Below are positions 1-6,115 of a DNA stretch of 9,784 bases, piece by piece (position 1 is the first letter of the stretch; every line of letters begins with the position of its first letter). The notes below the pieces were generated by a model. That model was not told the origin of the DNA. It did no database searches and saw nothing but the letters and a program-made list of their open reading frames with translations. Both the position numbers and the translations under genes were made by a program. Source of the stretch: Candidatus Freyrarchaeum guaymasense (GTDB taxonomy: Archaea > Asgardarchaeota > Jordarchaeia > Jordarchaeales > Freyrarchaeaceae); the NCBI GenBank assembly GCA_030587405.1, contig JAUQZD010000061.1:1-9784 (forward strand), read 5' to 3'.

Positions 1-1192
1 TAATCTCTATGTTCACGAGGCCTGAAATGCCATACTCGGTGAAAAGGCTCTTCTTCCACCTCACACCCCACTTCAGGTTCATGTTAACTACTGCGTTCTT
101 CTCCACAACCTTATTTGGCCAAATGTAAACGTTAGGCATCACCCTCGCTCCCGGACCAAAGATGCAGTCGTCTCCGACAACAGCACCGTCTAGAATCTGC
201 GCTCCCTCTCCCACCTCGCACCTAGCCCCCACGATGCACGACTGCAGACGTGACCCTTTATGTATGGATGTGTTCCCCCATACAATGGATCTTGCCACCC
301 GCGCCTCTCCGGCCACGTAGCATCCTCCACCTATAACGCTGAACCTATCTATCACCGCTCCCTCATCTACCCTGCAGAACCTTCCTATGACGACTGGCGG
401 GTGGATTTCGCATCCGTCCGGAAGCTCCGTTCCCTCCCCAACCCACACCCCCTCCCTGACTTGCCTGTGGGGGATTTCTATGTTAACCTGACCCCTGAGG
501 ATGTCGTAGTGGGCTTGCATGTACTTCTGGGGGGTGCCTATGTCGATCCAGTACTCCCTTACTAGGTGGCCGAAGAGTCGCTTTCCCTCTTTAAGGAGTC
601 GAGGGAAAAGGTCCTTGCTGAAATCGTACTCCTTATTCCTTGGAATGTAATCTAATACTTCAGGCTCTAGTATGTACGTGCCCGTGTTGACCATGTCGCT
701 GAAGACCTCGCCCCAGCTGGGCTTTTCCAGAAACCTTTTTATTCTCCCGTTCTCGTCCGTTACCACTATGCCGTAGGCAACAGGGTTATCCACGCTCGTC
801 AACGCTATGGTAACCATGGCATCGTTCTCCCTATGCCTTTCAAGCAGCCTAGTTATGTTCATGTCGGTTAAAACGTCCCCGCTCAGAACGATGAAAGTGT
901 CGTCAATGTGTTCCTCTAGAAGTTTTACCCCTCCTGCGGTGCCCAGCGGCTCCTCCTCATGAGAATACTTGATCCTGACACCGTACCTTGACCCATCCCC
1001 AAAAAACCTTCTTATCTTGTCTCCAAGGTAACTTACGGTGACGAGGACGTCCCTCACATTATGCTTTTTAAGAAGCTTGATCGTGTGCTCCAGCATAGGA
1101 GCGTCAACTATAGGCACTATCGGCTTGGGAACGTTAACCGTTAAAGGCCTAAGGCGTGTTCCCTTACCTCCAGCCATTATGACAGCCTGCAA
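1..1192 (-). CDS. Sugar-1-phosphate nucleotidyltransferase fused to a phosphomannomutase domain (3' end cut by window edge)
   Basis: This enzyme should activate a hexose-1-phosphate with an NTP (mannose-1-P/GTP or glucose-1-P/dTTP-type) to make a nucleotide sugar for glycan synthesis in the cytoplasm. I read 397 codons with no stop before the edge. Residues 4-18 are the nucleotide-binding signature VIMAGGKGTRLRPLT, followed by PKP at 22-24 and, further on, LSGDVLTDMN and NTGTYILEPEVL, all typical of the NTP_transferase fold. After about residue 255 come hexapeptide-type repeats (VIGRFC, VIGGGC, SCIVGA, AVVGDD) of a left-handed beta helix. The last 15 residues, LFTEYGISGLVNIEI, match the start of the phosphohexomutase domain in known nucleotidyltransferase-phosphomannomutase fusions, so the full protein is probably about 800 residues. 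I chose TTG at 1192 because it gives the usual short lead before VIMAGG and has GAGGGG six bases upstream; the ATG at 1175-1177 would remove part of the motif. Substrate specificity cannot be read from the sequence. Confidence 0.9.
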   Translation of the reverse strand, partial: MQAVIMAGGKGTRLRPLTVNVPKPIVPIVDAPMLEHTIKLLKKHNVRDVLVTVSYLGDKIRRFFGDGSRYGVRIKYSHEEEPLGTAGGVKLLEEHIDDTFIVLSGDVLTDMNITRLLERHRENDAMVTIALTSVDNPVAYGIVVTDENGRIKRFLEKPSWGEVFSDMVNTGTYILEPEVLDYIPRNKEYDFSKDLFPRLLKEGKRLFGHLVREYWIDIGTPQKYMQAHYDILRGQVNIEIPHRQVREGVWVGEGTELPDGCEIHPPVVIGRFCRVDEGAVIDRFSVIGGGCYVAGEARVARSIVWGNTSIHKGSRLQSCIVGARCEVGEGAQILDGAVVGDDCIFGPGARVMPNVYIWPNKVVEKNAVVNMNLKWGVRWKKSLFTEYGISGLVNIEI

Positions 1193-1383
1193 AGCCGCCC
1201 CCTCTCGAACTCCTAGACAACCTAATTCTAAAGCAATTAACAGTAATAAAAATTATCCAACTAGTTAACCTCCCTCATTCCCCCATCACGCGCTAATAAA
1301 GGGGGCTGACGTGAAGTAAAGTAAAGATTTATTTATGTGCTTCCCCAATCAACAATTGGAACCCCTTAAAGGCTGGTGTTGCG
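1193..1383. promoter_or_regulatory. Divergent intergenic region with promoters for both flanking genes
   Basis: This 191-base gap separates divergent genes. For the plus-strand zinc-ribbon gene, ATTTATTTA at 1327-1335 is a plausible TATA box, giving a start near 1355-1360 and a short leader; GGTG at 1375-1378 serves as a weak ribosome site five bases before ATG 1384. For the minus-strand nucleotidyltransferase, the AT-rich stretch around 1243-1255 (minus reading TTTTTATTA) is a candidate TATA box. No RNA gene or longer repeat is visible. The promoter assignments rest only on similarity to the archaeal consensus. Confidence 0.4.
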
Positions 1384-1713
1384 ATGTCGCACGATAAACC
1401 CCTAAAGAACATGCCGTCAAAGGTTTACGTCCCTTTAGGAAGAAGGGGTATGGAGCCAATTACGATAAAGGAATGCCTCAAATGTGGAAGCAAGGACGAA
1501 GTAGATGTAATAGATTTTAAAAGCAGCGACGAGGTTTCAGGCGAAAACATACTGGAAACCTTGGACTACACCGTCAAGTGCAATAAGTGCGGTGAAACGT
1601 ACATTATAAGGATAAAGTCAATGTACTTGGAAAGCAAAAGGGAGGAAAACAGGCTGATTTCAACCGTTTTCAGCGTAGAAGGCGGAGAAGAGTACTGGAT
1701 CGGAATACTTTAA
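1384..1713 (+). CDS. Small zinc-ribbon protein of unknown function
   Basis: I do not recognise the family. The 109-residue product has two CxxC knuckles, C31-x2-C34 (ECLKCGS) and C66-x2-C69 (VKCNKCGET), which together form a typical four-cysteine zinc ribbon. The 31-residue linker between them is acidic and contains IDFKSSDEVSGEN. After the second knuckle come a beta-like stretch (TYIIRIKSM) and a charged tail ending in EYWIGIL. There is no signal peptide or membrane segment, so it is probably cytoplasmic. Such ribbons occur in transcription-factor-like, ribosome-associated and metal-handling proteins, and nothing here separates these roles. It is transcribed alone, divergent from the nucleotidyltransferase and 221 bases ahead of the dehydratase-like gene. 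ATG 1384 is the first start in frame with a ribosome site; the stop is TAA. Codon use is normal for the window. Confidence 0.75.
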   Translation: MSHDKPLKNMPSKVYVPLGRRGMEPITIKECLKCGSKDEVDVIDFKSSDEVSGENILETLDYTVKCNKCGETYIIRIKSMYLESKREENRLISTVFSVEGGEEYWIGIL

Positions 1714-1934
1714 TCCGCTTACATCCAAATAGACTAAAAATCTGCAATTCTACATTGCCTCCCCTCTTTCCAGAAAAAAAGCATAACTCCTCCTTCTTTT
1801 GCCCACTAGCTTCTCCATTAAAACACCATTATTCTACACCCTTCAACTCAAAAGGCTACATTCTGGCTGAAGCCTGAAAAACCTTTAAGTATAGTCACAT
1901 GCCATATTCTTAGGGAGGTAGAGGAGGCTTCGAA
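1714..1934 (+). promoter_or_regulatory. Intergenic region with the promoter of the dehydratase-like gene
   Basis: CTTTAAGTA at 1883-1891, in the context acctttaagtatag, is a good archaeal TATA box, predicting a transcript start near 1910-1915 and a leader of about 20-25 bases. GGAGG at 1923-1927 lies seven bases before ATG 1935 and decides that start. The first half of the gap is pyrimidine-rich on the plus strand (runs such as cctctttcc and ccttcttttg near 1760-1800) and may serve as a weak T-rich terminator for the zinc-ribbon gene. No other gene is visible. Confidence 0.55.
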
Positions 1935-3362
1935 ATGCGTACCCCTGAAGAATATCAAGAAAGCTTGTACAAAATGAAGCCGAACGTTTACATTGGAGGA
2001 GAAAAAGTTAAGCGTGATGACCCCCGCCTCCAAGGCGGGATAAGAGTTATATCGAAAACGTTCGAGCTGGTTGACGACCCCGAATTCAAAGACCTGCTCG
2101 TAGCAACCTCACATCTCACGGGAGAGAAAATAAACAGGTTTACACACATAAATCGTAGCCCGGAGGACCTCCTTAAAAAGCAGGAAATGATAAGGAAGCT
2201 TTGCCACTTGACCGGTGGGTGCATACAGAGATGCATGGGATGTGACGCAATAAACGCCCTCTCGGTAATAACATATGAAGTCGACCAAGCCTTAGGAACA
2301 GAGTACCATAAAAGGTTCCTTAAGTACCTTGAATACTTCCAGAAAAACGACCTTGTGGCTGCAGGAGCCCAAACGGACGTTAAGGGTGACCGAAGCCTAC
2401 GCCCCCACCAGCAGAAAGACCCTGACCTTTACGTGCGGATCGTAAAGAAGACAGATGACGGAATAATAGTTCGGGGGGCGAAGAACCACATAACCATGGC
2501 CGCCTACGCCGACGAGCTCATAGTATTACCCACGAGGATGATGACTAAGGATGATGGAGACTGGTCCGTCTCATTCGCGATACCCGCGGATACTGAAGGC
2601 GTAAAACTAGTCACCCGTGCAACGTCGTTTAGACCGAGGAAAAAGTTTAAGGCCCCCCTGGCTGAAGTTGGAGCAGCCGACTCGTTTGTGATATTCGACG
2701 ACGTCTTCGTCCCCTGGGAACGTGTCTTCCTGTGCGGAGAATGGCAGTTTGCAGGGTTGCTAGCACACCTTTTCGCCCTTTTCCACAGGCACAGCTACAC
2801 AGGCTGTAAGCCTGCACTGTTCGACATAATAATGGGGGCAGCCGCCTTAGTGTCGGACTACAACGGTGTGGAGAACAAGCCTCACGTGAGGTCGAAGCTT
2901 GCCCAATTAGTCAGCTTAAGCGAACTAGTCTACGCGGCGGGAATCGCCTCGGCGGTAAAGTCGCAAACGTACGGGTCGGGAACCTGCGTGCCAAACGTCG
3001 TATACGCTAACGTTGGCAGAAGGCACGCTGGTCTAAATGCACACGCAGCCATAGAAATCCTAACAGACCTATCAGGAGGCCTTCCAGCAACCCTACCATA
3101 CGAGGAAGACTTCCTAAACCCTGAAACAGGCCCCCTGCTGGAAAAGTACATATCTAGAAGAGCCGAAGTCCCGCCGGAAAACATCCACAGGTGCTTCAGA
3201 CTGCTCTCGGACATGCTCTGCTCAGCCCTTGGGGGAGTAATGGCGGTCGCAGACGTCCACGGAGGAGGATCCCCTGTAATGGAGGAAATAGCAATAATGG
3301 CAACCTACGATGTTGAAGAGAAAAAGCAGATAGTAAAACGCCTCGCAGGCATAAGCGACTAA
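1935..3362 (+). CDS. 4-hydroxybutyryl-CoA dehydratase-like (AbfD/HpaB superfamily) flavin and [4Fe-4S] enzyme
   Basis: Family members bind FAD and a [4Fe-4S] cluster and dehydrate 4-hydroxybutyryl-CoA to crotonyl-CoA through a ketyl radical, with vinylacetyl-CoA isomerase activity. The 475-residue length fits (the Clostridium enzyme is about 490). The four cluster ligands of that enzyme (C99, C103, H292, C299) have counterparts with the same spacings: C96-x3-C100 in GGCIQRCMGC and H284-x6-C291 in FHRHSYTGCK. Active-site Y296 and K300 correspond to Y288 and K292, and T190 probably to T187. This sets it apart from 4-hydroxyphenylacetate 3-monooxygenases, which share the fold but lack these cysteines. 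Two further cysteines, C90 and C103, lie near the cluster motif. It has no signal peptide, so it is cytoplasmic. It carries its own TATA box and a T-tract terminator, so it is probably monocistronic; the next gene is a FAD oxidase. The true substrate could be another 4-hydroxyacyl-CoA. Start ATG 1935 has GGAGG at ideal spacing; the stop is TAA. Confidence 0.9.
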   Translation: MRTPEEYQESLYKMKPNVYIGGEKVKRDDPRLQGGIRVISKTFELVDDPEFKDLLVATSHLTGEKINRFTHINRSPEDLLKKQEMIRKLCHLTGGCIQRCMGCDAINALSVITYEVDQALGTEYHKRFLKYLEYFQKNDLVAAGAQTDVKGDRSLRPHQQKDPDLYVRIVKKTDDGIIVRGAKNHITMAAYADELIVLPTRMMTKDDGDWSVSFAIPADTEGVKLVTRATSFRPRKKFKAPLAEVGAADSFVIFDDVFVPWERVFLCGEWQFAGLLAHLFALFHRHSYTGCKPALFDIIMGAAALVSDYNGVENKPHVRSKLAQLVSLSELVYAAGIASAVKSQTYGSGTCVPNVVYANVGRRHAGLNAHAAIEILTDLSGGLPATLPYEEDFLNPETGPLLEKYISRRAEVPPENIHRCFRLLSDMLCSALGGVMAVADVHGGGSPVMEEIAIMATYDVEEKKQIVKRLAGISD

Positions 3363-3483
3363 CCCCCAACACGCAAAACAAACCGCAACCCCCCTAAAAC
3401 AAGCAGAACCCTTCACAACTTTTAAAAGGCTAAAATAAATAGCTAAATGGAAAGCTAGCGATAACCGAACCCAGACCCCCAAA

Positions 3484-3498
3484 TTTTTTATCTTTTTT
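3484..3498 (+). terminator. T-tract terminator after the dehydratase-like gene
   Basis: Two runs of six T separated by ATC, with no required hairpin, form the classic signal for intrinsic termination by archaeal RNA polymerase. The tract lies 122 bases after the TAA of the dehydratase-like gene and ahead of the next promoter. Confidence 0.5.
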
Positions 3499-3530
3499 AA
3501 AACACACCCTCATACACCCTTAGACGATTT

Positions 3531-3548
3531 TTAAAGTCGAAACTTTAA
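3531..3548. repeat. 7-bp inverted repeat TTAAAGT-CGAA-ACTTTAA
   Basis: The two arms are perfect reverse complements around a four-base CGAA centre. The right arm sequence ACTTTAA recurs at 3615-3621, inside the TATA box of the FAD oxidase gene, so the element may be a regulator site, paired TATA boxes facing opposite ways, or chance in AT-rich DNA. Confidence 0.35.
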
Positions 3549-3686
3549 TGGCTCCATCTCCGAGTTAATTAAGCATCCACATGAAGATTCGGGAAGCGGG
3601 AAATCAAAACAACAACTTTAAATATAGAAGGTAAAATGTTCAATTGAAATTTCACCAGCATGGAAAAACCCCTGGAGGAGTAGCCT

Positions 3687-5201
3687 GTGAGTTATAATGA
3701 AGTTACACCTGACATCGTAAAGATGCTGGAAAGCATAGTAGGGAAAGAGTTCGTCTCGTCAGACATCGCGATGCGGTACAGTTACCTCTCAAGAGGGATA
3801 ATGGGGCTTGAAGCAACAGTACCAGAAGTAGTCGTGAGACCCAGATACGTCGAAGAAGTGAGAAAAATTCTGATCCTAGCAAATGAAAACCACATACCCG
3901 TAACCCCATGCGCAGGAGGACTAAGCGGCGGATACGCAACCCCCCTAGTACAGCCAGGAGGAATCCTACTAGACCTATCACGAATGGACCGCATAATAGA
4001 AGTCAACACCGACGCAAGATACGCCGTACTGGAGCCGGGGGTAAGAAGCGGCAAAGTCTGGGCATACTTCAGAAAGGCAACATAGAGGATATCCCTCAGT
4101 TGCCCTGAAGAATACTACCCAGACTGGGCTCCCCCGGTTCCCGACGGTGCACCGCCAGCCGCAACCGTGGTCGGCGACGCCCTCGAAAGAGGATTCAGCA
4201 TGGTCACAGCAAGGTATGGCCCACAGGCAGACATGGTACTAGGCATGGAAATCGTACTCCCAACAGGCGAAATAGTCAGAACCGGAAGCTGGTCTCTACC
4301 CGGAGCAAAGCCATTCTACAGGTGGGGGTTAGGACCAAACTTCGACGGCCTCTTCCTAGGAGCCCAAGGCACAATGGGCGTCATCACCAAGCTCGCAATA
4401 AAAATAGTCCCCCACCCACACCACAAGACAATAATTGCATATGGAATGGACAACCCATACGACATGCAAGACTTCACCCTAGAAGTGTCAAAGTACGAGC
4501 TAGGCATAGCAGACCACCTCGTAATGGTGCAGGGAGGAAACTGGCCCCTTGTCATGACCCGATGGCCTAAGGAGAAAGTCCCAACAGACTACGAGTTCTA
4601 CAAGAAACTCGGCATCCCCCAATGGTGGATGAACTTCGAGATCTGGTGCCACAGCAAAGAAGAACTCGACTTCACAGTTAACAAGATACATGAACTAGCC
4701 AAAGAATACAACGCGAAAACAGGCCACGAAATAAAGGAGTGGAAGCTACACCCCAAGCAAATCCAAAGCAGGCTCCGCAAACCAAACAAGATCGCCATCC
4801 CATACTCGCTATGGAACGCCGGATTCCTGTTCATTACCTGGTATACCCCATGGAAGAACTGTGCGGAATTCGCGGAGATTTACAATCAGAAGCTGGAGGA
4901 GTATGGTTTCCCTCCGGTTATGTGGATAGCCAGCATTGACCACTGCCGCCAGGCAATTTGTATGCCTATCGTATGCTTCGATTATACTGATCCTGAGGAT
5001 GTGCGTCGTGTGCAGGAGGTGAACCGCGTCACCACGGAGATATTCCTCGATAAAGGGTGGCTGAACTATAGGCCTGACCCGTACGTGCATGCCCCGCTAA
5101 CGTTTGCTAGGGCTAAGGCATACTATGACCTCTTAAGGCGGTTTAGAGAGGTTATTGACCCGAACTTCATCATGCACCCAGGTAGGCTGTCAATGCCATA
5201 A
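3687..5201 (+). CDS. VAO/4-cresol-dehydrogenase-type FAD-linked oxidase, interrupted by one in-frame TAG
   Basis: Read through TAG codon 133, this is one 504-residue protein in a single frame, a normal length for flavoenzymes of the vanillyl-alcohol oxidase/p-cresol methylhydroxylase fold. Residues 45-110 are an FAD-binding type-4 domain: VVRPRYVEEVRKIL, then the pyrophosphate loop PCAGGLSGG at 74-82, and DLSRMDRIIEV. After the TAG come VVGDALERGFSMV, GMEIVLPTGEIVRTGS, GLGPNFDGLFLGAQGTMGVI and the family C-terminus IDPNFIMHPGR (490-500). Y461-R462 (GWLNYRPD) correspond to the YR pair that holds the substrate phenolate in VAO and cresol dehydrogenase, suggesting an aromatic or similar alcohol substrate; I see no clear match to the VAO histidine that binds FAD covalently. 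GTG 3687 has GGAGGAG six bases upstream; the stop is TAA. If TAG is a true stop, the pieces are 3687-4085 and a fragment starting at GTG 4167 or ATG 4200, neither likely to work alone. Codon use changes sharply at about 4833. Confidence 0.85.
4083..4085 (+). other. In-frame TAG codon inside the FAD oxidase gene
   Basis: The codons on both sides are in one frame, and family motifs continue immediately after it (RISLSCPEEYYPDW), so no insertion or deletion is involved. A single base change from TTG, TGG, CAG, AAG or another codon would explain it as a nonsense mutation. TAG read as pyrrolysine, known from several archaeal groups, would equally explain it. No ribosome site precedes GTG 4167; ATG 4200 has GAGGA six bases upstream but would lose conserved flavin-domain residues, so restart is unlikely to give an active enzyme. 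Confidence 0.8.
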
Positions 5202-5323
5202 AACCTTCCTTTTTATTGCCTTCCCCTCATTATCTTTCAGTTTTTTATATTTTTGAGGATTTCTTTTTCTTCTTTTGGTTGGGGTGTGTTTGCTTTCTTC
5301 GTGGAAGGCTCCGTGCCTCACTT
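5202..5323 (+). terminator. T-rich convergent intergenic region, terminator of the FAD oxidase gene
   Basis: The plus strand has repeated T runs: five at 5210-5214, six at 5241-5246, four at 5251-5254, and mixed T/C runs to about 5276. They begin eight bases after the oxidase TAA and form a strong archaeal T-tract terminator. The minus-strand toxin gene ends at 5324, so the region separates convergent genes. No gene is visible in it. Confidence 0.6.
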
Positions 5324-5767
5324 TTACCTGAGTGTTTTTGCGTAGTCTTCTATTTTCACCGCTTTGACCTGGAGTTTCTCTTGATTTTCCAGTATGTACC
5401 TGTCTGTTGTTACTAGTGGTGCTTTGACTTGGAGTTTTGCTGTCGCTACGATGAAGGCGTCGAAGTAGTGGAGCTTTCTTGATCCTTTATGTTCGCTGTA
5501 GATTTTCATGGCTTCTATTGCTACATGTACTGGTAATGGGAGGATTTCAAAGGTTAGGGTTTGGAGGTCTTGGAGTATGCTTACAACCTGCTTGACCGTG
5601 TATCCTTGAGATCTGTAGGCTGTTATAAGGTCGTCGATCATCATGGATGAAGTGTAAATTTTCAGTTTTCCTCTCTCCGCTTCTTCTAGTATTTTATCTG
5701 CGTAGTCGGCGTGCTCGTCCCCTGCGAAGTGGGATATGAAGAGGTCGGTGTCTGCGGTGATCTTCAC
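5324..5767 (-). CDS. vapC: PIN-domain ribonuclease, VapC-type toxin
   Basis: PIN toxins cut RNA in the cytoplasm using Mg2+ held by three or four acidic residues. The 147-residue length is usual. The N-terminal strand KITADTDLFI carries D6 and D8; MMIDDL gives D45/D46 where an acidic residue, often Glu, is expected; HYFDAFIVATA gives D103 in the conserved helix; and VTTDRYI gives D122. The order and spacing match the PIN fold, so the active site looks intact, with an Asp in place of the more usual Glu at the second position. It starts with GTG at 5767, five bases after the TGA of the antitoxin gene, with GAGG in the end of that gene as ribosome site. This is the antitoxin-then-toxin order expected for an operon. 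The stop is TAA. The RNA target cannot be predicted. Confidence 0.85.
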   Translation of the reverse strand: MKITADTDLFISHFAGDEHADYADKILEEAERGKLKIYTSSMMIDDLITAYRSQGYTVKQVVSILQDLQTLTFEILPLPVHVAIEAMKIYSEHKGSRKLHYFDAFIVATAKLQVKAPLVTTDRYILENQEKLQVKAVKIEDYAKTLR

Positions 5768-5772
5768 GTTTT

Positions 5773-5988
5773 TCAGCCTCTTTCCAGTAGGAGCTTCTCC
5801 TCGTCCTCTTCTACTTCCTCGATGCTCTTCTTTAGGGGGTACTTTCCCTTGGATTCACGGTAGTTTGGGAGGGGGTGAACTTCTAGGTATCCGTTTGCTT
5901 CCTTTATTATGACTTTTCTACCACATTTTTCTCTGAACTTTTTTGGAAGGCTTATTCTCCCTTTTCCATCTATAGGTGTAACCAGCAT
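5773..5988 (-). CDS. vapB: AbrB/SpoVT-type DNA-binding antitoxin, VapB-type
   Basis: The 71-residue protein starts with the swapped-hairpin AbrB fold: MLVTPIDGKGRISLPKKFREKCG is the usual pattern of a Thr/Asp-Gly-Lys/Arg-Gly-Arg core followed by IxLPKxFRE, and VIIKEANGYLEVHPL completes the barrel. The C-terminal 25 residues, from YPLKKSIEEVEEDEEKLL, are highly charged and helical, the usual toxin-neutralising tail. It would bind VapC and repress its own promoter as a dimer. ATG 5988 has AGGTGG four bases upstream; the stop is TGA. The short gap to the toxin gene indicates co-transcription and perhaps translational coupling. A palindrome just upstream is the likely operator. The minus strand shows many A- or C-ending codons, in line with the strong strand bias of this stretch. 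Confidence 0.85.
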   Translation of the reverse strand: MLVTPIDGKGRISLPKKFREKCGRKVIIKEANGYLEVHPLPNYRESKGKYPLKKSIEEVEEDEEKLLLERG

Positions 5989-6005
5989 GCTTCCACCTGC
6001 TTTTT

Positions 6006-6047
6006 GTGGGACATTTCTTTTTAATTAATTTTTCCCACTGTGGGAAA
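6006..6047 (-). promoter_or_regulatory. vapBC promoter with a 17-bp palindromic operator candidate
   Basis: TTTCCCAC-T-GTGGGAAA at 6031-6047 is a perfect palindrome with 8-bp arms. A further half-site, GTGGGA, is at 6006-6011. Between them the minus strand reads AATTAATTAAAAA (about 6017-6030), a plausible TATA box about 25 bases ahead of a transcript start close to the vapB ATG. A palindrome abutting the TATA box, plus an extra half-site next to the start, is the arrangement expected for autorepression by the antitoxin. Protein binding is inferred, not seen. Confidence 0.5.
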
Positions 6048-6115
6048 GAGAAGGTGGTGCTTCGGGTTGGGGAGGGCGGTGGCTTGCTGAAAGTGTGTTT
6101 GATGGTGTCTTGCCC

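Larger units (their letters stand above)
3363..3686 (+). promoter_or_regulatory. 324-base intergenic region: T-tract terminator, inverted repeat and promoter of the FAD oxidase gene
   Basis: No convincing gene lies here. From left to right: TATA-like sequence (acttttaaaagg) around 3417-3430; two T runs of six at 3484-3498; a 7-bp inverted repeat at 3531-3548; the palindrome TTAATTAA at 3565-3572; and CTTTAAATA at 3616-3624, close to the ideal archaeal TATA box, which predicts a transcript start near 3645. GGAGGAG at 3674-3680 lies six bases before the GTG start at 3687. The extra TATA-like elements could drive a short transcript, but no ORF of useful length follows them. Confidence 0.6.

Noticed and set aside
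260..565. 101-codon plus-strand ORF
   Set aside because: It is a mirror of the hexapeptide-repeat region of the minus-strand nucleotidyltransferase, whose motifs are unmistakable.
1935..3362. Assignment as a plain 4-hydroxyphenylacetate 3-monooxygenase
   Set aside because: All four iron-sulfur ligands of 4-hydroxybutyryl-CoA dehydratase are present at the right spacings; the monooxygenases lack them.
4083..4110. Frameshift as cause of the split FAD oxidase
   Set aside because: The upstream and downstream coding parts are in the same frame; only the TAG separates them, so no insertion or deletion is needed.
4700..5000. Replication origin at the composition switch
   Set aside because: The direction of skew fits, but there is no orc1/cdc6 gene, no origin-recognition-box repeats and no AT-rich unwinding region at the switch itself, so I report only the composition change.
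4167..5201. Independent gene starting at GTG 4167
   Set aside because: No ribosome site precedes it and the conserved flavin-domain residues encoded just before it would be lost; it is the second part of the gene that begins at 3687.
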